Source: Mesorhizobium australicum WSM2073
GTDB lineage: Bacteria > Pseudomonadota > Alphaproteobacteria > Rhizobiales > Rhizobiaceae
Length of the DNA stretch: 64,000 nucleotides
Assembly: GCF_000230995.2 (NCBI RefSeq)
Contig: NC_019973.1
Span: 4,912,001-4,976,000, forward strand
Reading direction: 5' to 3'
The notes beneath the pieces were generated by a model. That model searched no databases, was not told the origin of the DNA, and was given only the letters and a program-made list of their open reading frames with translations. Each line of letters opens with the position of its first letter. Within the stretch, counting starts at the first letter, position 1. This document shows, piece after piece, positions 54,461 through 64,000 of the stretch. A program made the position numbers and the translations under genes.

Positions 54461-55935
54461 CAGTGATCCTCGCGTGTCGGGAAACTCATGACCACGGATA
54501 GTCCTGGATTGCCAGGCAGCAGGTCAAGCCGGCCGTAATGGAATGTCATGACCGCCTTGGCGAGACTGAGGCCAAGGCCGGAACCAGGCTGCGAACGGCT
54601 CTTCTCCAGCCGCACGAAGCGCTCCGTCGCCCGGGCGCGATCGGCGTCGTCGGGAATGCCCTGGCCATTGTCCGTGACAGAAAGCCTGATCTCGCCATGC
54701 GTGCGTTCGAGCTTTACACGGACCGCCGGCTTGGACGTCGAATCGGTCGAGTACTTGATCGCATTGTCGACGATGTTGGAGAGCGCCTGGCCGATCAGCT
54801 CGCGGTTGCCGTCGACGACAAAAGCACCATTCACCTCGGCGTCCAGCGAAACGCCAGCCTCCTCGGCCACCGGCTCATAGAGTTCGACGACATCACGGAC
54901 GGCCACCGCCAGATCGACGCGGCTGGTGTGCTCGGAAGAATAGCCCGCCTCCAGGCGGGAGATCATCAGGATGGCGTTGAAGGTCTTTATCAACTGGTCG
55001 GACTCGGCGATGGTGCCTTCCAGCGCCTGTCGATAGTCCGATGTCTTCTGCTTGCCGGAAAGCGTCGCTTCGGCCCGGTTGCGCAGCCGGGTCAGCGGCG
55101 TCTTGAGGTCATGCGCGATGTTGTCGGAAACCTGCTTGAGGCCTTCGTTGAGCGTGGCGATCCTGGCCAGCATGGCGTTGAGGTTTTCCGAAAGCCGATC
55201 GAACTCGTCGCCGGCGCCGGTTACCGGCAGCCGGCCGGAGAGATCCCCGCCCATGATGCGCCGGCTTGCCTCCGATACGCCATCGATACGCTTCAGCGCC
55301 GCGCGGCCGACAAAGAACCAGATCAGGATGCCACCCAGGGCCATCATGCCGAGCGCCAGCATCAGCGAACGGCGGATGACGGCACGGAACCGCTCTGGTT
55401 CCCCGAGATCGCGGCCGACCAGCATGATCATCTGGTTCGGCAGCCGCAGCACCAGGGCAATGGCGTTGTGGCCCTTCTCGCCCTGCGCTTGCGTGTCGCT
55501 CTGGTCGGGTTGTGCGGTCCCCTTTTCGGTAGGCAAGTTGCGTAGACGATCGAGTTCTCCCTCGCCAAAGCGCTGATAGGAAAAAGGGCTGGTGGTCCAG
55601 CCTTCGTTTTCGAGAACGCCCGGCTCGAGGCTCTGCACGTTACCGGTCAGGATCTGGCCGTTGGCATCGGCGATCAGATAGAGATTGGCGCCGGGCTGCC
55701 GCGAGCGGGCCTCGACCACGCGGACCAATACCGGAAGGCCGCCGCGCTGATAGGCGCGGGCAAGGCCGAGCACCTCGTCGTTGATGGTCTCCTGCGTCTG
55801 CCCGGTCAGCATGCGCGCCGAGAGCGAAGTCATATAGAGGACGAGCAGCACCGCGCAGAGCGCGAAGAGCAAGAGATAGAGCGCCGAAAGCCGCGCGGCC
55901 GTCGTCTTCATGATGGCGGGCACGGAAAGCGCCAT
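54460..55935 (-). CDS. Two-component sensor histidine kinase
   Basis: A 491-residue membrane histidine kinase. Two membrane segments (about residues 15-37 and 195-215) enclose a periplasmic sensor with many charged residues. A HAMP domain follows (GRAALKRIDGVSEASRRIMGGDLS), then the H-box ISDNIAHDLKTPLTRLRNR and the catalytic boxes NIVDNAIKYS and DNGQGIPDDADRARATERFVRLEKSRSQPGSGLGLSLAK. An internal start eight codons later is also possible. It is 8 bases downstream of its response regulator and overlaps glnE by one base. The signal is unknown. Confidence 0.92.
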   Translation of the reverse strand: MALSVPAIMKTTAARLSALYLLLFALCAVLLVLYMTSLSARMLTGQTQETINDEVLGLARAYQRGGLPVLVRVVEARSRQPGANLYLIADANGQILTGNVQSLEPGVLENEGWTTSPFSYQRFGEGELDRLRNLPTEKGTAQPDQSDTQAQGEKGHNAIALVLRLPNQMIMLVGRDLGEPERFRAVIRRSLMLALGMMALGGILIWFFVGRAALKRIDGVSEASRRIMGGDLSGRLPVTGAGDEFDRLSENLNAMLARIATLNEGLKQVSDNIAHDLKTPLTRLRNRAEATLSGKQKTSDYRQALEGTIAESDQLIKTFNAILMISRLEAGYSSEHTSRVDLAVAVRDVVELYEPVAEEAGVSLDAEVNGAFVVDGNRELIGQALSNIVDNAIKYSTDSTSKPAVRVKLERTHGEIRLSVTDNGQGIPDDADRARATERFVRLEKSRSQPGSGLGLSLAKAVMTFHYGRLDLLPGNPGLSVVMSFPTREDH

Positions 55936-55943
55936 GCCGCCGC

Positions 55944-56618
55944 CTAGCCGCCCTTCAGCATGTAGCCGGCGCCGCGAACGGTATGCAGGATCGGCTTGTC
56001 GAAGCCCTTTTCGATCTTGCCGCGCAGCCGGGAGACGTGGACGTCGATGACATTGGTCTGCGGATCGAAATGATAGTCCCAGACATTTTCGAGCAGCATC
56101 GTGCGCGTCACAACCTGGCCGGCATGGCGCATGAGATATTCGAGGAGGCGGAATTCGCGTGGCTGGAGCGTGATCTCACGGCCCGCCCGGCGGACAGAAT
56201 GCGATAGCCTGTCGAGTTCAAGATCGCCAACCCGGTAGACGGTCTCGGCCTCCTTGGCGCTGGCGCGTCGGTTGAGCACCTCGACACGAGCCAGAAGTTC
56301 GGAAAAGGCATAGGGTTTGGTCAGGTAATCGTCACCGCCGGCGCGCAGGCCGGTGACCCGGTCATCGACTTCGCCCAGCGCCGAAAGGATGAGCACCGGC
56401 GTCGTGTTGCCCCTGGAGCGGAGGGCGGCAATAACCGACAGGCCGTCGCGGCGCGGCATCATCCGATCGATGACCATCACATCGTAGTCACCCGCATCGG
56501 CAAGCGCGAAGCCGGTCTCGCCGTCACCCGCAACATGCGCGGTATGACCGGCTTCGGTGAAGGCTTTCTGCAGATAATCCGCAGCCTCGCGATCGTCTTC
56601 TATGACGAGAATCTTCAT
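55944..56618 (-). CDS. OmpR-type response regulator
   Basis: A 224-residue response regulator. The receiver domain starts MKILVIEDDREAADYLQKAF, with the phospho-accepting Asp in VMVIDRMMPRRDG, and ends with the conserved Lys in LTKPYAFSEL. The C-terminal winged helix has the OmpR pattern REFRLLEYLMRHAGQVVTRTMLLENVWDYHFDPQTNVIDVHVSRLRGKIEKG. The start at 56618 fits family length. It is the first gene of the unit with the kinase and glnE. Its DNA target is unknown. Confidence 0.94.
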   Translation of the reverse strand: MKILVIEDDREAADYLQKAFTEAGHTAHVAGDGETGFALADAGDYDVMVIDRMMPRRDGLSVIAALRSRGNTTPVLILSALGEVDDRVTGLRAGGDDYLTKPYAFSELLARVEVLNRRASAKEAETVYRVGDLELDRLSHSVRRAGREITLQPREFRLLEYLMRHAGQVVTRTMLLENVWDYHFDPQTNVIDVHVSRLRGKIEKGFDKPILHTVRGAGYMLKGG

Positions 56619-56971
56619 AGGGCCGTTATACGCGATTTCGCTTGAAGGTTGAGTAGCCGGCATCTGCATTTTAGCCTTTGCCAAAGCGCATCGCGATCAA
56701 GACGATCGAGAGCGTACGCGATAAAATCTTTGTTCCGTGGCGTCGTTAGGCCGGACATGCCAGTTCCAGGTCATGTCGTTACCTGCAACCCGGGACCAAC
56801 CGGCATCGGGCACGAGGGCCTGAGTGGGAAGCCAGATGCGGGCGCGGCAGCGGGCGATGGGAAGCCCGCTGCCGCTGAAGGAGAGCGCGATGACTGACTA
56901 ACGGGCTCTCCTTCTTACTTTCCCATGCGGCGACTCGGGGGTGTTGAAACCGCCGCATTGGAAAAGTCGTC
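56619..56971. other. degP-response regulator intergenic region with two strong hairpins
   Basis: 353 bases without a gene, carrying the response regulator promoter. Two back-to-back hairpins stand out: GCGGCAGCGGGC/GCCCGCTGCCGC (56844-56855 with 56864-56875, 12 bp, 8-base loop) and GAAGGAGAGC/GCTCTCCTTC (56877-56886 with 56905-56914). They are one base apart and the second is followed on the plus strand by TTACTTT. A third GC-rich hairpin lies near 56925-56960. They may end the degP transcript or form a small RNA. Confidence 0.6.
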
Positions 56972-58522
56972 TCAGCCCTTGGCCACCGGCACCGCGACGA
57001 AGCGGTTGTTGTCGTCACGGGTGATCTGCATCAGCACCGCCTTGCGTCCGGATTTGACCGCATCGGCCATGGCCTTGGTGACGTCTTCGGTGCCATTGAC
57101 CTCCGCCGAGTTGACCGCGGTGATGACGTCGCCCGGCTGGATGCCGCGATCGGCGGCGGCGCTGTCGGGGTCGACGTCTGTCACCACCAGACCCTTGCCG
57201 TTTTCAGACTTGGTGACGGTGAGACCGAGATCGGCCAGCGTGTCAGGCTTTGCCGGAGCGGCAGGCTGCTGTTGCTGGTCGTTCGAGGCCTGCTTGTCGC
57301 TCGCCGGCAGTTTGCCGAGATCGACCTTGACCGTCTGGCTCTTGCCGTCGCGCCAGACCGTGACATCAACAGACTTGCCGGGCGAATAGGCGCCGATCAG
57401 GCGGGCGAGCTCCTTCGGCGACGCAACGTCCTTGCCGTCGACCTGGGTGATCACGTCGCCGGCTGATATGCCGGCCTTCTTGCCGGGGCCGTCGTCCTGG
57501 GCGCTCGAAACCAGCGCGCCGTTGTTGGACTTCAGGCCGAGCGATTCGGCGATGTCGGAGGTGACCGGCTGGATTTCGACGCCCAGCCAGCCGCGCTGCA
57601 CCGCACCGCTCTTCATCAGGTCCCCGACGACCTGCTTGGCGGTCGAGGCCGGAATGTCGAAGGCGATGCCGACGCTGCCGCCGGAGGGCGAGAAGATGGC
57701 GGTGTTGATGCCGACCACCTGGCCGTTGAGGTTGAAGGTCGGGCCACCTGAATTGCCGCGGTTGACCGAGGCGTCGATCTGGAGGAAATCGTCATAGGGG
57801 CCGGCGCCGATATCGCGGCCGCGCGCCGAGACGATGCCGGCGGTGACGGTGCCGCCGAGACCGAACGGATTGCCGACAGCCACGACCCAGTCACCGACAC
57901 GAACCTTGGAATCGTCGGCGAAGTCGACATAGGTGAACTTGCCGCCACCATCGACCTTGAGCACGGCGAGATCGGTGCGCGGATCGGTGCCGACCAGCTT
58001 GGCGTCGAGTTCCTTGCCGTCATTGGTCACAACGGTGAAGGCGGTGCCCTCTTCGACGACGTGGTTGTTGGTGACGAGGTAACCGTCTTCGGAGATGAAG
58101 AAGCCGGAGCCCTGCGCTACCGGGCGCGGCTCGCCGTTGTTGCGGTCGCGATGTCCGAAGCGACGATGATCTTCGTCGTTCTGGCCGCCCTGGTCACCAA
58201 AGCCGCGGAATTCCTTAAAGAAACGACGCAGCTGCGGATTGTTGGGAAGATTGTCGAGGCCGTCCTGATCGTCGGAGCCATCATCGGCGGTCGGCTGGAT
58301 CTTGGCCTTGACCTTGACGCTGACCACGGCTGGCGACACACGCTCCACGACATCGGCGAAGCTCGGAACCTGCGGGGCCTCGACGCGCACGGCGTCAGCG
58401 AGAACGGGGCTGGTTCCGCTGGTCAGCGCGCCAACGCCGATCGCACCGGCGACCGCGATAGACGCGGCAGCAGCCAGAAGACGCTTGCGTGTGCGAAAAT
58501 ATGAATCGGGGGCAATGTTCAT
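56972..58522 (-). CDS. degP: Periplasmic serine endoprotease DegP/DegQ-like
   Basis: A 516-residue Do-family protease that degrades misfolded periplasmic proteins. It has a signal/anchor segment, then the protease domain with His in VTNNHVVEEG, Asp in DPRTDLAVLKV and Ser in VNRGNSGGPTF. Two PDZ domains follow (GWLGVEIQPVTSDIAESLGLK and VDPDSAAADRGIQPGDVITAVN). The start at 58522 has AGGA upstream; a start 7 codons earlier is possible. It is downstream of the cytochrome c maturation genes, as in related rhizobia. Confidence 0.95.
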   Translation of the reverse strand: MNIAPDSYFRTRKRLLAAAASIAVAGAIGVGALTSGTSPVLADAVRVEAPQVPSFADVVERVSPAVVSVKVKAKIQPTADDGSDDQDGLDNLPNNPQLRRFFKEFRGFGDQGGQNDEDHRRFGHRDRNNGEPRPVAQGSGFFISEDGYLVTNNHVVEEGTAFTVVTNDGKELDAKLVGTDPRTDLAVLKVDGGGKFTYVDFADDSKVRVGDWVVAVGNPFGLGGTVTAGIVSARGRDIGAGPYDDFLQIDASVNRGNSGGPTFNLNGQVVGINTAIFSPSGGSVGIAFDIPASTAKQVVGDLMKSGAVQRGWLGVEIQPVTSDIAESLGLKSNNGALVSSAQDDGPGKKAGISAGDVITQVDGKDVASPKELARLIGAYSPGKSVDVTVWRDGKSQTVKVDLGKLPASDKQASNDQQQQPAAPAKPDTLADLGLTVTKSENGKGLVVTDVDPDSAAADRGIQPGDVITAVNSAEVNGTEDVTKAMADAVKSGRKAVLMQITRDDNNRFVAVPVAKG

Positions 58523-58654
58523 GGATCTCTTATCCTCTTTCAAGCGGACGCGCCTTGATCGGCATCCTCAAGGAACGAGAATTAGGGAAGCGCACATTAC
58601 GACGCCATTTCCGGCACATGAAACTTTGGTAATGTTGGTGGGCGACGGCAGCCG

Positions 58655-59122
58655 TCAGTCGCGGCGGAGGATCGCGTCCAGTGCGGCCTGCTCTTCGACC
58701 GAAAGCGCTGCCGTTGCCGGAAGCCGGCGCGACCGCGCACTGAGCACTATAAACACGCCCCCGGCCAGAAGCAGGAGAACCGGCGTGCCCCACAGCAGCG
58801 CGTTGCGCAGATCGAAGCGTGGCTTCAGCAGCACGAACTCGCCGTAACGCGAAACCACATAATCCATCACCTGCCGGTCGGTATCGCCCGCGACAAGGCG
58901 TTGTCGCACCAGGATACGCAGGTCCCTGGCAAGGTCCGCGTCGGATTCGTCGATCGACTGGTTCTGGCAGACCATGCAGCGCAGGCCTTCCGACAGCGCC
59001 CGCGCCCGCGCCTCGAGTGCCGGGTCGGCCAGCATCTCGTCGGGCTTCACCGCCATTGCCGTTCCGGCGAAGAACAATGCCAGCAACAGGACTATCGACG
59101 TCACCGAAAGCCTTGCCCTCAT
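58655..59122 (-). CDS. cycL: Cytochrome c maturation protein CcmH/CycL
   Basis: A 155-residue CcmH, a membrane-anchored thiol-disulfide protein that reduces the apocytochrome c haem-binding cysteines. The motif [23 protein letters not shown] carries the CxxC. A signal peptide begins the protein and one C-terminal membrane segment (about residues 103-122) anchors it. The ATG overlaps cycK by 4 bases (ATGA). It is the last gene of the cycHJKL operon. Confidence 0.95.
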   Translation of the reverse strand: MRARLSVTSIVLLLALFFAGTAMAVKPDEMLADPALEARARALSEGLRCMVCQNQSIDESDADLARDLRILVRQRLVAGDTDRQVMDYVVSRYGEFVLLKPRFDLRNALLWGTPVLLLLAGGVFIVLSARSRRLPATAALSVEEQAALDAILRRD

Positions 59123-61104
59123 GGCAGGCCCGCCGGCGCCACCGCCTGCTTGCGACGGCGCGAAGGCGCGCCGACCCGCAGGCGCCTGTCCATCAGCGAC
59201 ATCGCCGCACCCGCCATCATCACCAAGCCGCCGCCCCAGATCAGCGTTACCAGCGGCTTCCACCACAGACGCACCACGACCGAGCCGTCCTTGCCCTCGT
59301 CGCCGAGCGAAATGTAGAGCTGGGAAAGGCCAAGAGTCTTGATGCCGGACTCCGTCGTCGTCATCTGCCGCACCCGATAGAAGCGCTTGGCGGAGCTGAC
59401 TTCGCCGACAGGGCTGCCGCTGACGCCGATCAGCTCGAAACGCCCGCGATCCTCGCTGTAGTTCGGTCCCTGCGCAGGATAGAGCCCGACGAACCGCACC
59501 GTGCGGCCGGAGATTTCGACGGTTTCACCAGCATGCATGGACAGGATCTTCTCCGTCCCGAAGCAGAGCGTGCCAACAATGCCGAGCACGGTCAGGCCGA
59601 GGCCAAGATGCGCGAAAGCAGTCCCGAAGACCGAGCGTGGCAAACCAACCAGACGCCTGACCATTGTCGGCGCGGCGACATTGCCGACCCCCGCCTTGGT
59701 GGCGAGGTCGGTCAGCGCGCCAAGGATCAGCCAGACGCCGAGGCCGACGCCAAGCGCGGCAAGCACCGAAGCGCCGTCGATGAACAGGACCGTAACCAGT
59801 GTCGCAAGAAGTGCGGCCGCGAACGCGGCCATCAGCCGCTGCGCAACGCCGAAGACATCGCCGCGCTTCCAGGCCAGCAGCGGCCCAAAGGGAACCATCA
59901 CGAGCAGCGGCACCATCAGCGGCGCGAAGGTAAGGTTGAAGAACGGCGCTCCGACCGAAATCTTGTCGGCCGAAAAAGCCTCGACCGCCAGCGGATAGAG
60001 CGTGCCGACGAGCACCGTGGCGGTCGCCGTGGTCAGGAACAGATTGTTGAGGACGAGCGCGCCTTCGCGCGAAACCGGGTGAAACAGACCGCCTGCCGTC
60101 AGCTTCGAGGCGCGCAGCGCAAACAGCGCCAGCGAGCCACCGATGAACAGCGTCAGGATGCACAGGATAAAGACGCCGCGCGTCGGATCGGTGGCAAAGG
60201 CATGGACGGAAGTCAGGACGCCCGAACGCACCAGGAAGGTGCCGAGCAGCGACAGCGAGAAGGTGAGGATGGCGAGCAACAGCGTCCAGATCTTCAACGC
60301 CGAGCGCTTTTCCATGACGATGGCCGAATGCAGCAGCGCGGTGCCCGCCAGCCACGGCATGAAGGAAGCGTTCTCGACCGGATCCCAGAACCAGAAACCG
60401 CCCCAGCCGAGTTCGTAATAGGCCCAGTACGATCCCATGGCGATGCCGCCGGTCAGGAACATCCAGGCGACCAGCGTCCATGGCCGCACCCAGCGCGCCC
60501 AGGAGGCATCGATGCGACCCTCGATGAGGGCGGCGACCGAGAAGGAAAAGCAGATCGAGAAGCCGACATAACCGAGATAGAGCATCGGCGGGTGAATGGC
60601 GAGGCCAAGATCCTGCAGGATCGGGTTGAGATCGCGGCCTTCGATGGGCGCCGGATTGAGCCGGATGAAGGGATTGGAGGTCACCAGGATGAACAGGAAG
60701 AAGGCAGCGCCAATAGTGCCCTGCACGGCGAGCACATTGGCGCGCAGCGTCGCCGGCAAGTTGGAGCCGAAAGCGGCGACAAGCGCGCCGAAGAAGGTCA
60801 GGATCAGCACCCAGAGCAGCATCGAACCTTCGTGATTGCCCCAGGTTCCAGTGATCTTGTAGATCAGCGGCTGCAGCGAATGCGAGTTCTCCCAGACGTT
60901 CGCCAGGGAAAAATCAGAGCTTGCATAGGCGCTCGCAAGGGCAGCGAAGGACAGCGCCGTCAACGCGAAACCGGTCACCGCGACCGGACCGCCGACCGCC
61001 ATCAGGCGCTGGTTGTTCAGCCTCGCGCCAAACAGCGGCACGATCGTCTGCACCAGTGAAAGCGCGAACGCCAGAACCAAGGCGAAATGTCCGGTTTCAA
61101 CCAT
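59119..61104 (-). CDS. cycK: Cytochrome c haem lyase subunit CcmF/CycK
   Basis: A 661-residue multi-span membrane protein that attaches haem to apocytochrome c. The tryptophan-rich WWD domain is [18 protein letters not shown] near residues 230-247, with periplasmic His ligands in neighbouring loops ([10 protein letters not shown] and the [10 protein letters not shown] stretch). Fourteen or so hydrophobic segments are spread along the sequence, which is the normal length. It precedes cycL with a 4-base overlap and follows cycJ by 32 bases. Confidence 0.95.
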   Translation of the reverse strand: MVETGHFALVLAFALSLVQTIVPLFGARLNNQRLMAVGGPVAVTGFALTALSFAALASAYASSDFSLANVWENSHSLQPLIYKITGTWGNHEGSMLLWVLILTFFGALVAAFGSNLPATLRANVLAVQGTIGAAFFLFILVTSNPFIRLNPAPIEGRDLNPILQDLGLAIHPPMLYLGYVGFSICFSFSVAALIEGRIDASWARWVRPWTLVAWMFLTGGIAMGSYWAYYELGWGGFWFWDPVENASFMPWLAGTALLHSAIVMEKRSALKIWTLLLAILTFSLSLLGTFLVRSGVLTSVHAFATDPTRGVFILCILTLFIGGSLALFALRASKLTAGGLFHPVSREGALVLNNLFLTTATATVLVGTLYPLAVEAFSADKISVGAPFFNLTFAPLMVPLLVMVPFGPLLAWKRGDVFGVAQRLMAAFAAALLATLVTVLFIDGASVLAALGVGLGVWLILGALTDLATKAGVGNVAAPTMVRRLVGLPRSVFGTAFAHLGLGLTVLGIVGTLCFGTEKILSMHAGETVEISGRTVRFVGLYPAQGPNYSEDRGRFELIGVSGSPVGEVSSAKRFYRVRQMTTTESGIKTLGLSQLYISLGDEGKDGSVVVRLWWKPLVTLIWGGGLVMMAGAAMSLMDRRLRVGAPSRRRKQAVAPAGLP

Positions 61105-61136
61105 TCGCGCGGCTCACACTTGCTCTTCCGCCAGAG

Positions 61137-61586
61137 TTACTCACTCTTGCTCTCCTGCCAGACGCCCTTGGCCTTCAGGCCGTCGGCTACTTCCTTGGGC
61201 ATATAGCGCTCGTCGTGCTTGGCCAGAACGCTGTCGGCGACAAAGACGCCGTCGGGGCCGAAGGTACCCTCGGTGATGACACCCTGCTCTTCGCGGAAAA
61301 GGTCGGGCAAGATGCCGGTATAAGTCACCTTGACCGATTTGTGGGTGTCGGTGACCGAAAAGGCAACCGTTGCGCCCTGACCGCGCTGGATGGTGCCTTT
61401 TTCGACCAAACCGCCGAGCCTGATGCGCTGGCCCGGCTGAACGCTGGCGGTGGTCAGATCGGCCGGCATGTAGAAATAGGACGCCTTCTGGCCAAGCGCA
61501 TAGAAGGTCAGCCCGGTGGCGGCACCCAGAAAAACCAATCCGCCCGCGATGACCGACAATCGTTTCTGCTTGCGCGTCATACCCAA
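61137..61586 (-). CDS. cycJ: Haem chaperone CcmE/CycJ
   Basis: A 149-residue CcmE that carries haem to the lyase. An N-terminal membrane segment (residues about 8-30) is followed by an OB-fold domain. The haem-binding histidine is in the motif [14 protein letters not shown] near residue 121. Sequence features [13 protein letters not shown] and [18 protein letters not shown] are typical. It starts 2 bases after the cycH stop, so the two are translationally coupled. Confidence 0.95.
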   Translation of the reverse strand: MGMTRKQKRLSVIAGGLVFLGAATGLTFYALGQKASYFYMPADLTTASVQPGQRIRLGGLVEKGTIQRGQGATVAFSVTDTHKSVKVTYTGILPDLFREEQGVITEGTFGPDGVFVADSVLAKHDERYMPKEVADGLKAKGVWQESKSE

Positions 61587-61588
61587 TT

Positions 61589-62725
61589 CTACTCCGTCGC
61601 CGTCAAGCCGAGCGAGGCGGCAAAGGCGGTGAATTTCTTGGCTTCGTCACTATCGGCGCCAAAGACCGCGATGGCGCGGCCCAGCGCATCGCGCGCCTGA
61701 TCGGCCTTGCCCAGCACGACATAGGAACGAACCAGCCGCATCCATCCTTCCGGGTCGCGCGGATTTTGACGAAGTTTGTCGTCCAGGCCGGCGACCATGG
61801 TGTTGATCATGGCTTCCCTGTCCTGCTGCGACATGGAGGACGCCGCGTCGACATCGGCGGCATCGGGGCCTTTCACGGTCGTGCCGGAGGCGACTTCCGG
61901 GCCGCCGGATTTGGCCAGCGCCTGTTCGACAGCGCCGCGCCACGGCGAATCCGGCGGCAGTGTACCAAGCATAGCCTGCCAGGCCGCGGCCGCTTCCTTG
62001 CCACGGCCCTCCTGCGCCAGTGCCATGGCCAGATAGAAACCGGCTTTCGCATTGGCCGGGTCAAGCTTCAAGGCCGCCTCGAAGGCATCCTGGGCATCGG
62101 CCGAAACAATGCCGCCCGCCGCACCGGCGATCGCCTCGCCGAGACCGGCCTGACGGACAGCGCTGTCGCCGTCCAGGCGAATGGCGTTGCGGTAGGCCGC
62201 CGCGGCGTCGGCAAAGCGCTGCATACGCAGATAGACCGGCGCCAGCACGTCCCAGCCCCTGCCGTCGGAAGGATTGGCGGCAAGATGGGCCTCGGCGCGC
62301 GCCACCAGCTCATCGACCGAACTGTCGGCGGGGTTCTTGGCCAACCGCTCACTGAGCGGCTGCGACGGCAGGTCAGGCGAGCCGATCTGACTGTAGAGCC
62401 CCCAACTGACCAACGGAACCGCCAGCACCGCAACGGTCGCGACAAGCCGTACGGTGCCCGATGACCTGCCGGACGCCTTGGCCGCCATATCCGCGTTGCC
62501 CAGGCGAAGGATGCGGCGGGCGATCTCGGCGCGCGCCTCGGCCGCTTCAGCGGGCCCGATCAAACCGCGCCCGGCATCGCGGTCGAGTTCGGACAGTTGA
62601 TCGCGATAGACTTCCAGATCGTGATCGCCACTCGATGATGCGCCCTTGGAGGCACCAGCCAACGGCAAAAGCACCGCCAGGCTGGCGCCCAGCGTGAGAA
62701 TTGCGGCTATGACCCAGAACAGCAT
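61589..62725 (-). CDS. cycH: Cytochrome c maturation protein CcmI/CycH
   Basis: A 378-residue CcmI-type protein that presents apocytochrome c to the ligation complex. It has two membrane segments at the N-terminus ([20 protein letters not shown] and a second around residues 96-116) and a TPR domain, for example [28 protein letters not shown]. The start at 62725 yields the family-like N-terminus; the longer frame is not conserved. It is the first gene of cycHJKL. It follows a lipoprotein gene by about 120 bases. Confidence 0.93.
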   Translation of the reverse strand: MLFWVIAAILTLGASLAVLLPLAGASKGASSSGDHDLEVYRDQLSELDRDAGRGLIGPAEAAEARAEIARRILRLGNADMAAKASGRSSGTVRLVATVAVLAVPLVSWGLYSQIGSPDLPSQPLSERLAKNPADSSVDELVARAEAHLAANPSDGRGWDVLAPVYLRMQRFADAAAAYRNAIRLDGDSAVRQAGLGEAIAGAAGGIVSADAQDAFEAALKLDPANAKAGFYLAMALAQEGRGKEAAAAWQAMLGTLPPDSPWRGAVEQALAKSGGPEVASGTTVKGPDAADVDAASSMSQQDREAMINTMVAGLDDKLRQNPRDPEGWMRLVRSYVVLGKADQARDALGRAIAVFGADSDEAKKFTAFAASLGLTATE

Positions 62726-62846
62726 GGTTCTTCCAATAACGGCAGAGCCCTGCCCTGCCAACACAGGCATCCTGCGACGCTTTGACGGCACGCGCCGAAT
62801 GTCGCGATCGAAATCCACCGGCCGGATCGCAACGAGACCCGGCTGG

Positions 62847-63287
62847 CTAGGTCAATGGCGTCCAACTGCCGTCGGCATTGCGGCAGGCTGTTCCGTGCGC
62901 CGTGACGCTGGCGCCGCCCGTGAACACCGTCTGCGTGTATTGGCGGCAATCCTGCGAACCGACGCGGTAAGGCTGGGCAGGGACGACCTCGCCATAGCGT
63001 GAGGCCTGATCGCCCTTCCAGGTCACCTTCTGGCCGCTGGTGTTGTATTCGAGCGCCTTGTATTCGGCCTCGAGCGCGCTGCGCTTCTCCGTGTCGCTCA
63101 GACCGTTGCCGATCGACCCGCCAATGAGGCCGCCGCCCATGGCGGAGATGATCGACTTGGTAACGACCTTGCCGCCGGCCGGAGGCGTCGAGGCCGGTGT
63201 CGCCGCCACGGTCGGACCCTTGCCGCTCAAGGTGGTGCAGCCCGACACGGCCAGCAATGCGGAAACAAGCGCGACGCGAATCTTCAT
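62847..63287 (-). CDS. Small lipoprotein, 17-kDa-antigen-like
   Basis: A 146-residue exported lipoprotein. The signal sequence KIRVALVSALLAVSGC ends at a lipobox cysteine (VSGC). The mature part contains the glycine-rich MGGGLIGGSIGNGLSDTEKR stretch typical of the rickettsial 17-kDa antigen family and a C-terminal CRQYTQTVFTGG..CRNADGSW segment. It lies between the FeuQ-like kinase and cycH. Its role is probably outer membrane structural; specifics are unknown. Confidence 0.85.
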   Translation of the reverse strand: MKIRVALVSALLAVSGCTTLSGKGPTVAATPASTPPAGGKVVTKSIISAMGGGLIGGSIGNGLSDTEKRSALEAEYKALEYNTSGQKVTWKGDQASRYGEVVPAQPYRVGSQDCRQYTQTVFTGGASVTAHGTACRNADGSWTPLT

Positions 63288-63473
63288 GCCAACAACCGGT
63301 TTTCTTGAGTTGGAGCCTGCCATGGATGCGCCGGGGGCCGCGTCATCGGAGAAGTAGGCGTCGCCATAGTGTTGATATTTGTCGGAAATTTGGCCACTGG
63401 CGGCTGCTCTGGGGTCAATCGATATGCCGCCACAAGATGCGCCTTCCATTGCTGCCGATTGGCCTGGGTAGCA

Positions 63474-64000
63474 TTACTGCAGGCTCCGCAATCGCACCGT
63501 CGCCTTCAGTCCGCCCATGCCGGACCGCTCGAGTGCCAGGACGCCTCCATACTCGTTGACGAGATCGGCGACAATGGCAAGGCCCAGGCCCGTCCCAGGC
63601 TTGGTCTCATCGAGGCGCCGCCCTCGCTTCAGCGCTTCACGGGCCCTATCCTCGGGAATCCCCGGTCCGTCGTCCTCGATGCTGATCTCAAACAGGCTCT
63701 CATCCTTGCCGGCCAAGGGCACGACCGAGATCGCGACAGCACTCCTTGCCCATTTCACCGCATTTTCGAGAAGATTGCCAAGCAGTTCCTCGAGGTCCTC
63801 GCGTTCGCCGGCAAAGACGATCTCGGTGGCCGGCAGCGACAGCGACAGGCTGGTCCGCGGGTTCAGCTTCTGCAAAACGCGCACCATGCGCTGCACCAGC
63901 GGTGCCACCGGCGTGCGATAGACGACGCTGTCGCGCTGCGCCGCGACGCGGGCACGCTGCAGGTAATGGTCGATCTGCTTTTGCATGGAGGCGGCCTGCT
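63474..64000 (-). CDS. feuQ: FeuQ-like sensor histidine kinase, C-terminal part (cut by window)
   Basis: The 3' end of a histidine kinase; the start lies beyond base 64000. Visible are the end of the dimerisation domain (QKQIDHYLQRARVAAQRDSVV) and the ATPase boxes ELLGNLLENAVKWARSAV, DDGPGIPEDRAREALKRGRRLDETKPGTGLGLAIVADLV and the closing GGLKATVRLRSLQ. The position just upstream of the lipoprotein and cycHJKL matches the feuPQ-cycHJKL order described for Rhizobium leguminosarum, where FeuPQ influences iron uptake and osmoadaptation. The name rests on synteny and on the C-terminus only. Confidence 0.75.
   Translation of the reverse strand, partial: QAASMQKQIDHYLQRARVAAQRDSVVYRTPVAPLVQRMVRVLQKLNPRTSLSLSLPATEIVFAGEREDLEELLGNLLENAVKWARSAVAISVVPLAGKDESLFEISIEDDGPGIPEDRAREALKRGRRLDETKPGTGLGLAIVADLVNEYGGVLALERSGMGGLKATVRLRSLQ

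Noticed and set aside
58819..61059. A 746-codon plus-strand open frame across the cyc operon
   Set aside because: Low-complexity, arginine- and glutamine-rich antisense to cycK and cycL, whose motifs are complete.

Overview
The window is GC-rich alphaproteobacterial chromosome, most likely Rhizobiales and probably Mesorhizobium or a close relative. Reasons: the order era-rnc-lepB-acpS with rsh-rpoZ nearby; the cycHJKL cytochrome c maturation operon next to a FeuQ-like kinase and followed by degP, an arrangement known from rhizobia; RopA/Omp2b-type porins; a PleC-like kinase near pepN and glnE; and short rhizobial-style palindromic repeats. The genus is inferred from gene content and order, not from a search.

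Layout. 1-7.7 kb (minus strand) is a housekeeping block: GTPase Era, RNase III, signal peptidase I, holo-ACP synthase, a DUF2062 membrane protein, a VOC protein, PyrE, a bifunctional ppGpp synthetase/hydrolase and RNA polymerase omega. 8-13.2 kb holds a NYN-domain protein, a family 5 uracil-DNA glycosylase, a divergent Lrp/AsnC regulator and EamA exporter, a GH25 lysozyme broken by an in-frame amber codon, SmpB and DapA. SmpB and DapA are separated by a 141-bp palindromic element, and the dapA leader carries three 59-bp palindromic repeats. 13.5-15.6 kb is a soluble lytic transglycosylase broken by an in-frame opal codon.

15.7-25 kb looks accessory: an alpha/beta hydrolase, an orphan tyrosine integrase, and two paralogous porins in opposite orientation. 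The porins share a perfect 178-bp inverted repeat that brackets a tRNA-Ser and a GIY-YIG nuclease gene. A tandem pair of TPR-sulfotransferases follows. 25-34.6 kb is metabolic: a HisC-like aminotransferase, a decayed MarR remnant, acylphosphatase, and a leucine/isovalerate catabolic cluster (TetR, isovaleryl-CoA dehydrogenase, both methylcrotonyl-CoA carboxylase subunits) with a macro-domain gene and a small secreted protein inserted between the carboxylase subunits. A branched-chain amino acid binding protein is convergent with it. The ETF-ubiquinone oxidoreductase at 40-42 kb could carry the dehydrogenase's electrons to the quinone pool.

35-50.9 kb mixes small secreted proteins, AMP nucleosidase, a membrane-anchored EEP phosphatase, a DUF922 HExxH protein, ETF-QO, a family 4 uracil-DNA glycosylase, an XRE/MmyB regulator, a second EamA exporter, aminopeptidase N and a PleC-like kinase. 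51-64 kb (minus strand) is an envelope, nitrogen and heme block: a periplasmic EF-hand protein, GlnE with an upstream two-component system in one operon, DegP, CycL-CycK-CycJ-CycH, a small lipoprotein, and the 3' part of a FeuQ-like kinase cut by the window edge.

Most of the sequence is ordinary. The points that deserve attention are two peptidoglycan hydrolase genes each broken by a single stop codon within 3 kb, the inverted porin pair that could flip the segment between them, the macro-domain gene inside the leucine degradation operon, the tRNA-Ser/hairpin/GIY-YIG cassette, and several palindromic elements in regulatory positions.
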